Source: Betaproteobacteria bacterium
GTDB taxonomy: Bacteria; Pseudomonadota; Gammaproteobacteria; Burkholderiales; Rhodocyclaceae
Reading direction: 5' to 3'
NCBI GenBank assembly: GCA_016709965.1
Contig: JADJLT010000001.1
Coordinates: 1,633,001 to 1,697,000 of the forward strand
DNA: 64,000 nt
This document shows, one piece after another, positions 1-9,148 of the stretch; position 1 is the stretch's first letter; every line of letters starts with the position of its first letter. The notes below the pieces were generated by a model, which ran no database searches, was not told where the DNA came from, and worked only from the letters and a program-made list of their open reading frames with translations. The translations under genes were made by a program, and so were the position numbers.

Positions 1-2
1 CT

Positions 3-668
3 CTGGTCAGTATTCAGGAAGTTGATATTGCCAATGGCATGTCCACTGGCGGACTGGTTTTGCCGGTCGACTCACGAACCATCAATTACTGGGCCGGGCT
101 GCAAAAACTGCTCATCAACGGTAGCGCGAATGTCTTGGCATTTTGCGCCGATCCCTGGGAATGGACATCGCCGAACACGGTGAACTACAGCACCAACAGC
201 CTCGACGCCGTTTTTGGCACGCCGAAGGCCAGGATGATCAGCGAGCTATATTCGGAAGCCTATAGCGGCACACTTCTGCCGAGCAATCTCGGTGGCAACC
301 TGAACGCCGCAGCATTCCAGTTGGCCTTATGGGAAATCATCGCGGACGACAATCCGGCGATAGCCGGCCTGCAGGCAAATCTGAACAATGGCCTGGTTCA
401 TGTCGTACAGGGCACCAATGCAAACCTGATCGCCGCGACCAATGTGTTGCTGAGCCATATCGATGGCGTTTACGGAAATGAAAACTACGCCTTCACCTTT
501 TATACGAATGGCCGTTCTGCCGGACAAGCCGGACAAGCTGGCTACCAGGATTTTCTGGTAGCCAACCGCGTCCCTGAACCCGGCACAATCAGCCTAGTCG
601 TCAGTGCACTGAGTGCGCTGAGCGGCCTTAGTGTGCTTGGCCTGCGCCGCCAGTCTTCCCAATCATAA
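3..668 (+). CDS. PEP-CTERM surface protein, 5' end outside window
   Basis: The reading frame is open from the window edge, so the N-terminus and signal peptide are missing; about 221 residues are visible. The C-terminus has the PEP-CTERM sorting signal: VPEPGT, then a hydrophobic helix of Ser/Leu/Val, then LGLRRQ. Such proteins are exported and processed by an exosortase at the outer surface or in the exopolysaccharide. The body contains an isolated Cys in VLAFCADPWEW and a later FQLALWEII segment, which resembles the Cys and Gln motifs of thioester-forming adhesin domains; that link is an inference. The last 41 bases overlap the convergent cytochrome gene. Confidence 0.85.
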   Translation: MVSIQEVDIANGMSTGGLVLPVDSRTINYWAGLQKLLINGSANVLAFCADPWEWTSPNTVNYSTNSLDAVFGTPKARMISELYSEAYSGTLLPSNLGGNLNAAAFQLALWEIIADDNPAIAGLQANLNNGLVHVVQGTNANLIAATNVLLSHIDGVYGNENYAFTFYTNGRSAGQAGQAGYQDFLVANRVPEPGTISLVVSALSALSGLSVLGLRRQSSQS

Positions 669-1248
669 ACTCGACGGCGGATTTCATTTCAGCGTCACTC
701 AGATTTGCCAGCCCACCACGGGCTGGCATCGCGTTGTGACCATTGATTGCAGACTTGACCAAAGGCGCGACACCATTCTTAAGGCGCGGCTTCCAGTCGT
801 TCATGTCGCCTAGTTTTGGTGCTCCGCTCTTGCCTTCGGCATGGCATTCCGTGCAGCGCTCTTCAACAACCTGAGCACCGGTGCGTATCTTTGGGGAGCT
901 ATAAGCCTTGTTCGTGTCGGTTGAGTGACCGCCACTCACCATGTAAGCGACGGCACGACTCATCTCGAGATCGGAGAGTGCCGCCTGGCCACCGTGAGCC
1001 GGCATTTTTCGGACCCCTGTCACTGCGTTCTGGGTAAGTTTGTCCAACCCCTTGGCTGCACGCTGCGACCATGCTTCCTTGTCGCCGATCTTTGGCGCAC
1101 CATCCTTGCCAGTGGCGTGACAGCTGATACAAACCGACTCGACTACCTCTTTGCCTGAACGCTCATCAGCCAGAGCAGGCGCCGAACTCAAGGCAGCAGC
1201 CATCAAGGGCAGCAACAAGGCAGCATATGACAATTTATTGTTTTTCAC
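628..1248 (-). CDS. Periplasmic diheme cytochrome c (c5-like)
   Basis: 206 residues with a signal peptide (residues 1-27, ending APALA). Two tandem c-type haem domains follow: CISCH at about 40-44 and CTECH at about 132-136. Each has a downstream KMPAHGG or AMPARGG segment that supplies the likely axial Met. Each half looks like a small c5-type electron carrier, so the protein probably shuttles electrons in the periplasm; the partner is unknown. The start is GTG (1248) behind a GGTGG-like ribosome site. The gene stands alone and overlaps the convergent PEP-CTERM gene by 41 bases. The short leader holds a small CTGAT/ATCAG stem at 1266-1279. Confidence 0.88.
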   Translation of the reverse strand: MKNNKLSYAALLLPLMAAALSSAPALADERSGKEVVESVCISCHATGKDGAPKIGDKEAWSQRAAKGLDKLTQNAVTGVRKMPAHGGQAALSDLEMSRAVAYMVSGGHSTDTNKAYSSPKIRTGAQVVEERCTECHAEGKSGAPKLGDMNDWKPRLKNGVAPLVKSAINGHNAMPARGGLANLSDAEMKSAVEFMIGKTGGAGQAH

Positions 1249-1311
1249 AAATCCACCGTTTTTCTGATTAATATCAGATTGTATTCTACTCAGGAGAATT
1301 CTTTCTGCCAG

Positions 1312-2043
1312 CTATTTTTTACGGAAAATCACGTCCCATACACCGTGCCCCAAACGTAAGCCACGGTTCTCGAACTTGGTCAGCGGTCGGTAATCGGGGC
1401 GGGGAGCAAAACCTTCTGCGGAGTTAACCAGCGTCGGTTCAGCCGAGAGCACTTCGAGCATCTGGTGGGCGTACTCCTCCCAGTCTGTGGCACAGTGAAA
1501 ATACCCGCCCGGCTTTAGTCGCGAGGCAAGAAGTGCTACGAACGGCGACTGGATCAGGCGGCGCTTATTGTGACGCGCCTTGTGCCAAGGGTCGGGGAAA
1601 AAGACATGCACACCATCCAGCGAGCCTTCGGACAGCATGTCGCGCACGACCTCAACCGCGTCGTGCTGGCAAATGCGCAGATTGGTCAGCTCACGCTCGG
1701 CAATCTGCTTGCAGAGTGCGCCAACGCCCGGTACGTGAACTTCGACACCCAGATAATCGTTGTCGCGATTGGCATCGGCAATCTGGGCCGTGGTTTCGCC
1801 CATGCCGGTCCCGATTTCGAGGATTTTTGGCGCATTTCTGCCGTAGACCGCAGCAAGGTCAATGGCCTGCAGCGCATAGACAACACCGATTTTTGGCATC
1901 ATCTCGGCGTAATAATTTTCCTGCGCTGACGACATCCGTCCCGCACGGCGAACGTAACTCTTGATGTGGCCGTAGCCCTCGCGGCCTTCTTCGTACACGC
2001 CTTCGCCGACCAGAGCTGGTTGAATCAGGGGAGTATCGCTCAT
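1312..2043 (-). CDS. trmB: tRNA (guanine-N7-)-methyltransferase TrmB
   Basis: 243 residues, usual length for the family. It makes m7G46 in the tRNA variable loop using S-adenosylmethionine. The SAM-binding motif LEIGTGMGE is at about 75-83 and the signature FPDPWHKARHNKRR lies near residue 150. The start codon overlaps the thiG stop by 4 bases, so the two are translationally coupled. It is the last gene of the minus-strand run that begins at argS. Confidence 0.96.
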   Translation of the reverse strand: MSDTPLIQPALVGEGVYEEGREGYGHIKSYVRRAGRMSSAQENYYAEMMPKIGVVYALQAIDLAAVYGRNAPKILEIGTGMGETTAQIADANRDNDYLGVEVHVPGVGALCKQIAERELTNLRICQHDAVEVVRDMLSEGSLDGVHVFFPDPWHKARHNKRRLIQSPFVALLASRLKPGGYFHCATDWEEYAHQMLEVLSAEPTLVNSAEGFAPRPDYRPLTKFENRGLRLGHGVWDVIFRKK

Positions 2044-2822
2044 GAACCTATCAATCCGGAAGTCGGCGACGACGGATCGGCCGAATAAAGTTTGCGCGGC
2101 ATGCGGCCGGCCAGGAATGCCTCGCGGCCCGCTTCAACACCTTTTCTCATCGCGCTGGCCATGAGTACCGGATTTTTCGCATGGGCAATCGCCGTGTTCA
2201 TCAAGACACCATCGCACCCCAGCTCCATGGCAATCGCCGCATCGGAAGCAGTTCCTACACCGGCATCGACGATGACCGGCACCTTGGCGTTATCGATAAT
2301 CAAGCGCAGATTCCACGGATTCAGGATGCCCATGCCGGAACCGATCAGCGAGGCGAGCGGCATCACCGCGACGCAACCAATATCTTCGAGCATCCTGGCC
2401 TGGATCGGGTCGTCCGAGCAGTAGACCATGACATGGAAGCCATCTTTGACCAGCGTTTCCGCCGCCTTCAGGGTTTCCGGCATATTGGGAAACAGGCTGG
2501 TCGGATCGCCCAGAACTTCCAGCTTGCACAGCGGGTGGCCGTCCAGCAGCTCGCGCGCCAGTCGCAAGGTACGTACCGCATCATCAGCGTTATAGCAGCC
2601 AGCAGTGTTGGGCAGAATGGTGAACCGGGACGGTGGCAGCGCATCGAGCAGGTTCGGCTGGCTTGGGTCCTGGCCAATGTTCATCCGGCGAATTGCCACG
2701 GTGACGATTTCGGCTCCTGAAGCATCGATAGCGGCACGCGTTTCAGCGAAATCCTTGTATTTGCCGGTGCCTACCAGCAAACGGGAGCGGTACGCCTTGC
2801 CGGCGATAGTCAGTTGATGCAT
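2040..2822 (-). CDS. thiG: Thiazole synthase ThiG
   Basis: 260 residues. ThiG condenses deoxyxylulose 5-phosphate, dehydroglycine and the ThiS thiocarboxylate to form the thiazole phosphate of thiamine. The Schiff-base lysine is in LCKLEVLGD (about K100); the phosphate-binding GVGTASDAA segment is near residue 195. It lies directly downstream of thiS, its sulphur-carrier partner, with 12 bases between. Neither a glycine/tyrosine dehydroglycine source (thiO or thiH) nor thiF is seen in this window. Confidence 0.97.
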   Translation of the reverse strand: MHQLTIAGKAYRSRLLVGTGKYKDFAETRAAIDASGAEIVTVAIRRMNIGQDPSQPNLLDALPPSRFTILPNTAGCYNADDAVRTLRLARELLDGHPLCKLEVLGDPTSLFPNMPETLKAAETLVKDGFHVMVYCSDDPIQARMLEDIGCVAVMPLASLIGSGMGILNPWNLRLIIDNAKVPVIVDAGVGTASDAAIAMELGCDGVLMNTAIAHAKNPVLMASAMRKGVEAGREAFLAGRMPRKLYSADPSSPTSGLIGS

Positions 2823-2834
2823 GGAATGGTTTCC

Positions 2835-3038
2835 TTAGCCGCCGCCAACGGCAACGACGATTTCAAGTTGGTCGCCCGAGACCAGTGCCACCGTGGCATG
2901 CTGGCTCTTGGGAACGATTTCACCGTTACGTTCAACGGCGATGCGCTTGCCGGCATAACCAAGCTGTTCGATCAGCCCGGCGACGGTCAGCGCTTCTGAA
3001 AACTGGCGGAATTCGCCATTTATTTTGAGTTCAAGCAT
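2835..3038 (-). CDS. thiS: Sulphur carrier protein ThiS
   Basis: 67 residues with a ubiquitin-like fold pattern and the required C-terminal Gly-Gly (…VAVGGG). The terminal glycine is adenylated and converted to a thiocarboxylate that donates sulphur to ThiG. The start ATG is 4 bases after the stop of the upstream SDR gene, in the order SDR > thiS > thiG > trmB. Confidence 0.95.
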   Translation of the reverse strand: MLELKINGEFRQFSEALTVAGLIEQLGYAGKRIAVERNGEIVPKSQHATVALVSGDQLEIVVAVGGG

Positions 3039-3042
3039 TTTG

Positions 3043-3813
3043 CTATTTTAGCAAGCCGCGGGCCTTGCGCGGCGCGTTGGAGAACAAGCGGTCATAGAGC
3101 CAATTGGGCAGCACACGCAAGACTTTGGCCAACACCCCCATCTGCCAGGGAATGACCGTGTAGGAACGCCCACGCTCGATTGCGCCTGCAAAGCGTTTGG
3201 CTGCTTTGTCGACTGGCAGCAAAAATGGCATGATGTAGCCGTTGACCGCAGTCATCGGTGTTTCGATGTAACCCGGAGCAATGGTCACCACTTTGATGCC
3301 ATAGGGACGCATTTCCAGCCGCAGGCTTTCGAGATAGGCAATTACTGCCGCCTTCGACGCTGAGTAGGCCTCTGCACCGGGAAGTCCGCGAATACCTGCA
3401 ACCGAGGCAATGCCAACCAGCCTTTTCTCGCCAGTTGCGTGTTTCATGGACGCAATGAACGGGGCAAAGGTTGCTGCCATGCCAAAAACATTGGTATCCA
3501 TGACTCTCCGAAAAACCTCGAGATCTTCCTCACACTCCGTCAACGTGCCCGCCGAAACACCGGCATTGGCGATGATGATATCCGGCACCCCGACACGTAC
3601 CAGAAAATCGGTCGCAGCGATGTGCAGACTCGAGGCATCGCTGACATCCAGCGGGTAGCAGGCATGTTGCCCACCGAGACGCAAGTTCAAGGCTGCCAGG
3701 ACCTCACTTCTGCGCGCCACCAGCCCCAAAGTTGCGCCTTGCGCAGCATAGTAAACGGCAAGCGCCTCGCCGATTCCCGACGAGGCGCCCGTAACGAAGA
3801 CCTTCAGCGACAA
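3043..3813 (-). CDS. Short-chain dehydrogenase/reductase
   Basis: 256 residues, classical SDR. The NAD(P)-binding TGASSGIG is at 8-15, NAG at 83-85, catalytic Ser at about 137, and YSASK at 150-154 gives Tyr and Lys. The cofactor-side residues (VARRSE) suggest NADPH, an inference. The substrate is unknown. The gene abuts the stop of dsbA with no gap and is followed after 4 bases by thiS, so it is co-transcribed. Nothing in the sequence links it to thiamine synthesis. Confidence 0.92.
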   Translation of the reverse strand: MSLKVFVTGASSGIGEALAVYYAAQGATLGLVARRSEVLAALNLRLGGQHACYPLDVSDASSLHIAATDFLVRVGVPDIIIANAGVSAGTLTECEEDLEVFRRVMDTNVFGMAATFAPFIASMKHATGEKRLVGIASVAGIRGLPGAEAYSASKAAVIAYLESLRLEMRPYGIKVVTIAPGYIETPMTAVNGYIMPFLLPVDKAAKRFAGAIERGRSYTVIPWQMGVLAKVLRVLPNWLYDRLFSNAPRKARGLLK

Positions 3814-4458
3814 TTATTTCTTGCCGTATTTCTCGCTGCGTGCCTTGGCAATCAGCTTGTCGGCAACGGCCAGCTTCTCGTTGAAGCCCATGTCACCAAT
3901 CAGATACTTGCCGTCAACAGCCAGGGCAGGGACGCCGGTGATCTTGTATGCCTGCGCCATCTGGTCACCGCGCTTGACCTTGCTCATGACACCGAAGGAA
4001 GCAAAAGTTTCCGCAAATTTCTTCGGATCGACTCCTTTCTTGACCACCCACTCGGTCAGCGCCTTTTCTTCAAAAAGGTTCTGCCGTTCCGCGTGAATGG
4101 CCTTGAAGACATCCGCCTCAAGACGATGTAGATCGCCAGTGATTTCCAGTGTGTAGTAAAGCTTGGCGATATTTGCCCAGGCCGCACGCCCAAAGGTGAC
4201 TGGCACTTTCTTTACCACCACGTCAGCCGGCAACTTGGCCACCCAAGCGGTCAGCAAAGGATTGAAATCTGCGCAGTGCGGGCAGCCGTAGCTGAAGAAC
4301 TCCAGCACTTCAATTTTCGCAGCATCCTCGGTCGGCTGTGCCGGACTGATCGGCGCGAACTCCTTGCCTGCTGTTTGAGCAAAGGAAGGCATTGCTACGG
4401 TCAACGCGGAAAAAACGGCAAAAACGCTGCTGACAAAATGGCGACGTGTAAGCTTCAT
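3814..4458 (-). CDS. dsbA: Periplasmic thiol:disulphide oxidoreductase DsbA
   Basis: 214 residues with a signal peptide (cleavage likely after SFAQ) and a thioredoxin-like domain. The redox site is CPHC at 59-62 and the cis-Pro loop is TGVPAL near 177. DsbA puts disulphide bonds into exported proteins and is reoxidised by DsbB, which is not in this window. The start at 4458 has a good AGGAG ribosome site. The signal-peptide codons contain a loose match to the window's dispersed repeat (4391-4425, minus), which may be coincidence. Confidence 0.95.
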   Translation of the reverse strand: MKLTRRHFVSSVFAVFSALTVAMPSFAQTAGKEFAPISPAQPTEDAAKIEVLEFFSYGCPHCADFNPLLTAWVAKLPADVVVKKVPVTFGRAAWANIAKLYYTLEITGDLHRLEADVFKAIHAERQNLFEEKALTEWVVKKGVDPKKFAETFASFGVMSKVKRGDQMAQAYKITGVPALAVDGKYLIGDMGFNEKLAVADKLIAKARSEKYGKK

Positions 4459-4467
4459 TCGTTACTC

Positions 4468-5073
4468 CTATTTGGAAAGCTGGGCTTCAATACCTGATTT
4501 GGCAAGCTCGGCGCGTACTTTGTTCAATTCATCAATCTTTATGTAGGGACCGACACGAACACGGTAAAAGGTTTTTTCCTGAACCATAACCTGCTGTACA
4601 ACAGCCTCCATTCCCATAAACGCAAGCTTGGCCTTTTGGTTGTCAGCATCCTGTGCCGTGCTGAAAGAGCCTGCCTGCAGGAAAAGGGGCGTCTTCGATT
4701 CCTTCGACTCTTCCTTCTTGGCCTCGTCCTTCTTTACATCCTCTTTTTTGGCGTCCGGTTTCGGTGCCTTGTCCGGCACCGCATCGGCTTTGCCAGGAAG
4801 AATATCGTAAAACTGGAAGCGTTTTTCCGGGATTGGATCGCCGGGCTTGCCTGGCAAAACCAGCGGTTGCGTTGGCTCACCGTTCTTCCCGTTAGATTTT
4901 GCCGGCTGTTGGACTTTCTCGACAAAAGGCAACGGTGACTTGTTCAGATACCAGACAACCCCCGCCGCCATTCCAACACCCAGCACGAGGCCAATGAACA
5001 TGCCGATCAAGGTGCCGCCGGCAGCCTTCTTTTTAACCGGCTGGTTTCTACGGGGTTTCATATCGCGACTCAT
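4468..5073 (-). CDS. SPOR-domain membrane protein (FtsN-like)
   Basis: 201 residues. A short basic cytoplasmic tail is followed by one membrane helix (about 22-45, GTLIGMFIGLVLGVGMAAG), a Lys/Pro/Glu-rich linker with KKDEAKKEE repeats, and a C-terminal SPOR domain (about 125-200). SPOR domains bind denuded peptidoglycan at the division septum, so this is probably a divisome protein like FtsN. It sits between argS and dsbA; I recall that arrangement from other betaproteobacteria. The linker is low-complexity and will vary in length. Confidence 0.88.
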   Translation of the reverse strand: MSRDMKPRRNQPVKKKAAGGTLIGMFIGLVLGVGMAAGVVWYLNKSPLPFVEKVQQPAKSNGKNGEPTQPLVLPGKPGDPIPEKRFQFYDILPGKADAVPDKAPKPDAKKEDVKKDEAKKEESKESKTPLFLQAGSFSTAQDADNQKAKLAFMGMEAVVQQVMVQEKTFYRVRVGPYIKIDELNKVRAELAKSGIEAQLSK

Positions 5074-5082
5074 GGGTTTTCC

Positions 5083-6846
5083 TTACATCGATTCCGGACA
5101 GCTGACACCAAGAATGGCCAAACCGTTGCGGATAGTCTGACGCACCGCCACGGCCATTGCGACACGCGCATCACGCAAGGCAGCATCGTCAACCAGCATG
5201 CGTTCGGCGTTGTACCAACCATGGAATTCGCCAGCCAGATCCTTGAGGTAGAAGGCAATCAAGTGCGGCGCCAGTTCGCGGGCCGAGCTTTCGATGACCT
5301 CACGAAACTCAGCCAGTTTGCTGCCAATGGCCAGTTCGCGTGGATTGCTGAGCAAAGACAGATCAGCAACAGCAAGCAACGCCAGATCACCAGTCCACTG
5401 ATTGACCACGGAACAGATGCGCGCATGGGCGTACTGAATGTAATAAACCGGATTTTCATTGGTCTGACTCTTGGCCAGATCGAGGTCAAAATCAAGGTGC
5501 TGATCGGACTTGCGCAAGGCGTAGAAGAAACGGCAGGCATCGTTGCCAACTTCACCGCGCAATTCACGCAAGGTGACAAACTCGCCGGAGCGTGTCGACA
5601 TCGAAGCCTTCTGGCCATTGCGGTAAAGCACGGCAAATTGGACCAGTGCCACATGCAACTTGCTCGCATCGAGATCAAGGGCGGTAATCGCGCCGCTAAC
5701 CCGGGAGATGTACCCGTGGTGATCCGCGCCCCAGATGTTGATGACTTTGTCGAAACCACGTTCAAATTTGTTCAGGTGGTAAGCAATGTCAGAGGCGAAG
5801 TAAGTGTAAAGACCGTTCTCGCGCTGGACAACGCGGTCCTTTTCATCGCCGAACGTGGTTGACTTGAACCAGCGGGCGCCATTCTGCACATACAGGTGGC
5901 CCTTCTTTTCGAGCAAATCAACGCAACGGGCAACCAGGCCAGTATCGAACAGCGCCTGTTCGGAAAACCAGACATCGAAATGGACACCGAACTGCTCGAG
6001 ATCGTCGCGACAATCAGCCAACTGCTCGGATAAGGCATGCTGATGAACATAGGTCCAGTCCACACCCAGCAATGCCTTGGCATTGGCGATCAATGCATCG
6101 AGATGCTGGTCGCGCTGGCGCTTGGCCTCATCGTCGGCACGCATCGCATGGGGCAAACCGGGCGTACCGGCAAGCACATCCGCTGCCTGACGGACAAACT
6201 TGGTGCCATGCGCCACACCCATCTGTTTCGCCATATCACGGACATAGTCGCCTTGATAGGCATTGGGCAAAAAGGGAACATCGACGCCGTTTTGCTCCAG
6301 ATAACGCAACCAGGTCGACAACCCGAGGATATCCATCTGCCGCCCTGCATCATTGACGTAATACTCGCGCGTGACATCCCAACCAGCAAAGGACAGCAAA
6401 CTGGACAACGAAGCGCCGTAAGCTGCGCCACGGCCATGACCAACGTGCAGCGGGCCAGTTGGGTTGGCGGAGACGAATTCGACCTGCACCTTCTGACCAG
6501 CGCCCTGCGTCGAACGACCAAAGTTTTCACCTTCGGCCAGCACCGCCTTGACGACGTTGGTTTTGGCGCCGGCATCCAGTGTGAAATTGATGAACCCGGC
6601 CCCAGCCACATCAGCCTTGGTCACCAGTGCCGACAACGGCAATTCATTGACCAGCTGCTGGGCAATTTCGCGCGGATTTTTCTTCAGCGCCTTGGCCAGT
6701 TGCATGGCCAGATTGGTGGCGAAGTCGCCATGTGTCGGATCGCGTGGGCGCTCGAGGTGGATCGGAGTATCGGTTGCATTCGGAGCAACACTCGCCAGCG
6801 CCTGTTGCAGTAGTTCGGTCAGCTGGGTTTTAACGTCTTTGGCCAT
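5083..6846 (-). CDS. argS: Arginyl-tRNA synthetase
   Basis: 587 residues from MAKDVKTQL. Class I enzyme charging tRNA-Arg. The HIGH-type motif appears as HVGH at 134-137 inside NPTGPLHVGHGRGA, with STRSGEFVTL as the KMSKS-region equivalent and an anticodon-binding C-terminal domain from YIQYAHARI onwards. The frame is open further upstream to 6909, but family alignment favours the ATG at 6846. It heads the minus-strand run through to trmB. Confidence 0.97.
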   Translation of the reverse strand: MAKDVKTQLTELLQQALASVAPNATDTPIHLERPRDPTHGDFATNLAMQLAKALKKNPREIAQQLVNELPLSALVTKADVAGAGFINFTLDAGAKTNVVKAVLAEGENFGRSTQGAGQKVQVEFVSANPTGPLHVGHGRGAAYGASLSSLLSFAGWDVTREYYVNDAGRQMDILGLSTWLRYLEQNGVDVPFLPNAYQGDYVRDMAKQMGVAHGTKFVRQAADVLAGTPGLPHAMRADDEAKRQRDQHLDALIANAKALLGVDWTYVHQHALSEQLADCRDDLEQFGVHFDVWFSEQALFDTGLVARCVDLLEKKGHLYVQNGARWFKSTTFGDEKDRVVQRENGLYTYFASDIAYHLNKFERGFDKVINIWGADHHGYISRVSGAITALDLDASKLHVALVQFAVLYRNGQKASMSTRSGEFVTLRELRGEVGNDACRFFYALRKSDQHLDFDLDLAKSQTNENPVYYIQYAHARICSVVNQWTGDLALLAVADLSLLSNPRELAIGSKLAEFREVIESSARELAPHLIAFYLKDLAGEFHGWYNAERMLVDDAALRDARVAMAVAVRQTIRNGLAILGVSCPESM

Positions 6847-6898
6847 TGATTTGCAGCTTAAAAAAGCAAAACGACAATTATACGATGTCGCTGCCCTT

Positions 6899-7399
6899 TT
6901 ATTTGGCAACTATTACCGACCATGCCGCCAGCTTCTCGGCATAACTGCGAGCAGCATGGGCTGGGCTTGTCGACGGCAGACGCACCAACTGCAGATTCAT
7001 GCCCTGCAACCCTGGCAGCACATGACGGCGAAAGCTGACCTCGGCCGCCCCACCATTGAAGAAAACCCGCTCAATGTTGCGGTGAACAGCAAAAAAGGCC
7101 GAAAAATCATTTACGCAAACCGAGCTATTGACGATGTCCGAATCCAGGCTACCAAACCGTTCGCATGCCGCAATAACATCCCACAGCGCGATGCCCGCGG
7201 CACCAAGCTTGTCCAGCCGTTGCGCATACGACAAGGATAGTCCGGCCCCCAGCAGATCCCCCATGATCCGCCAGAAGGAATTTCGCTGATGGGCATAATA
7301 CTGACCAGCCCGCAGCGACGTTTCGCCCGGGAGACTACCCAAAACAAGCACTCGCGCGGCGGTCCCGGCAACTGGTGGAAATCCGTGACTCAGAGACAT
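6899..7399 (-). CDS. DNA-deoxyinosine/uracil-type glycosylase (UDG superfamily)
   Basis: 166 residues. The N-terminal LGSLPGETSL and YYAHQRNSFWRI segments match the hypoxanthine-DNA glycosylase branch of the uracil-DNA glycosylase superfamily, and LPSTSPAHA near the C-terminus is the second active-site loop. It would remove deaminated bases to start base-excision repair. The exact substrate (hypoxanthine or U/T mismatch) is taken from family resemblance. The gene lies 13 bases after the diguanylate cyclase on the same strand. Confidence 0.85.
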   Translation of the reverse strand: MSLSHGFPPVAGTAARVLVLGSLPGETSLRAGQYYAHQRNSFWRIMGDLLGAGLSLSYAQRLDKLGAAGIALWDVIAACERFGSLDSDIVNSSVCVNDFSAFFAVHRNIERVFFNGGAAEVSFRRHVLPGLQGMNLQLVRLPSTSPAHAARSYAEKLAAWSVIVAK

Positions 7400-7412
7400 T
7401 GCAAAAAAGCCG

Positions 7413-8933
7413 TCAGCCGCCCATCACCCGATTCTTGCCGGCGCGCTTGGCGAGATACATGGCCTGATCGGCTCGACGAATGGCATCGGCGCCTGACTCT
7501 TCGGCCGTCAACTGGGCGACTCCGGCGCTGAATGTAATCAGGACCTTCTCGTTGTCAGCCATATATATAGCCTTGGTCAATTCCCGCTGGAGTCGCGCCA
7601 TGGCCTCAATGCCTTGCTCAAGTGCCGTATCCGGCATCAGTACGACAAACTCTTCACCGCCGTAGCGAGCCAACGTATCGCTCGGTCGCAAGTTGCGACG
7701 CGTGACATCGGCAAGGTGGACCAAGGCACGGTCACCAGCCTCATGGCCAAGGCGGTCATTCAATTTTTTGAAATTATCGATATCCAGCAGGCTGATCGAC
7801 AAGGCACTCTCCTTGCGCCGCATGCTGGCGATTTCACGCGCCATCGCCTCTTCCAGGCCTTTGCGATTCAAAGCGTCGGTCAAGGGATCGTGGCGCGCCA
7901 GGGCGCTGGCATTATCGAGATCCTGATGCAACTGAATCAGCTCCGCCTCGGTCATCACCACTTTTTCCTGCAAACTCTTCAATTGTTCGCGGGAGTTCGC
8001 AGTTTCCTCTGCCATTGCATGCGTAGCCACAATGACTTCGTCGAGCAGTGGCTTCAAATCCTCAACATTGGTGACCTGTTCGATCTGGCGAGCACTTGCT
8101 TCAATGCGCCCCTCGAACTGGGTGCTGGAGCGATTCATGGCGCCAAGTTGCTCGACAAACTGAGCCAGCATCTTGCGCATTTCCTTCTGCGCCTCGACGG
8201 TCCGCGACTTTGCGCGCCCCTGCTTCTCCATGACATCACGCAGACGCCGCTCCATATCATCCAGATGACGCAGCGTCAGCGGTGGCGCCACACTGACCAG
8301 AAGGCCATCGATCTGCCCCTGGAGCCAATTGTCGTCCAAGCTCAATTCACGGATATTTTCGATGATCAGATGTAGCAATTTAAGCAGCGACTGCTTGATC
8401 TCGGCCTGCTCCTCAGCCGCAAACAATGCCTGATGCGCCAGACCTCCAAGTGCCTCCTGAACAGAAGCGATTTCAATTCCCGGCTGCTTCAGCAACTTCA
8501 CCAACTCATCTGCCATACCGGCAATTCGCGAATCATCATCCCCCAGCGCAGGCAAGACACTCCGAATAAAACGCGCCAATTTGCCCGCGAACTCGCCAGG
8601 TAAAACAGTGACCGGAGCATCGACCGCGTATTCCGGGGCAGCATGCCCGCCCCCCATCGCAAAGGCCACCAAAGCCTCCTTGACCCCCAGCCAGCTGCGG
8701 CGCGCTATGGCTGCGGAAAGCTTGTCCAGCTGAATTTCCTGCTGCTCATTGCCAGCGAGCAGGGCACTGGACAATTCGCGCAAAGGCGCCTCCGGAAAAG
8801 GCGGCAAATTTGGAAGGTCTGCAATTTCGTTGTAACAGGCCTGATAGTTGGCAGGCGTCGGGGGCAATTGCCGAAGGACAAGGCGCTTAAGCGCCTCCCG
8901 TGCGATTTCTGAAGGGTGTTTGGATTCGTTCAT
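7413..8933 (-). CDS. Diguanylate cyclase with long N-terminal helical region
   Basis: 506 residues from the ATG at 8933 (a GTG two codons upstream is possible). The C-terminal GGDEF domain (about 345-506) has an intact GGEEF active site near residue 425, and an inhibitory RxxD I-site (RPSD) five residues before it, so c-di-GMP synthesis with product inhibition is expected. The first 330 residues show no transmembrane helix and are mostly helical with a coiled coil (EKQGRAKSRTVEAQKEMRK), so the enzyme is cytoplasmic. The signal it senses is unknown. Confidence 0.92.
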   Translation of the reverse strand: MNESKHPSEIAREALKRLVLRQLPPTPANYQACYNEIADLPNLPPFPEAPLRELSSALLAGNEQQEIQLDKLSAAIARRSWLGVKEALVAFAMGGGHAAPEYAVDAPVTVLPGEFAGKLARFIRSVLPALGDDDSRIAGMADELVKLLKQPGIEIASVQEALGGLAHQALFAAEEQAEIKQSLLKLLHLIIENIRELSLDDNWLQGQIDGLLVSVAPPLTLRHLDDMERRLRDVMEKQGRAKSRTVEAQKEMRKMLAQFVEQLGAMNRSSTQFEGRIEASARQIEQVTNVEDLKPLLDEVIVATHAMAEETANSREQLKSLQEKVVMTEAELIQLHQDLDNASALARHDPLTDALNRKGLEEAMAREIASMRRKESALSISLLDIDNFKKLNDRLGHEAGDRALVHLADVTRRNLRPSDTLARYGGEEFVVLMPDTALEQGIEAMARLQRELTKAIYMADNEKVLITFSAGVAQLTAEESGADAIRRADQAMYLAKRAGKNRVMGG

Positions 8934-9148
8934 GGACACGATCTGGGCTTTTAGCGGCTAGTCATCACACCGATAGACACGGATATCAAGTTTATCCTAT
9001 AGCGCTGGCCACCCTGCAAGATTGTTAGTCGACAAATCACCAGCCCCGGAGAATTCAACAAGCACAAATCGCCCGGCCGCAATCGTCGTCAGCGTGTTAA
9101 CATACTTGTTTAGCGATTTGCCCGGCCCAGCCGGCGTTTACCGTCAAC

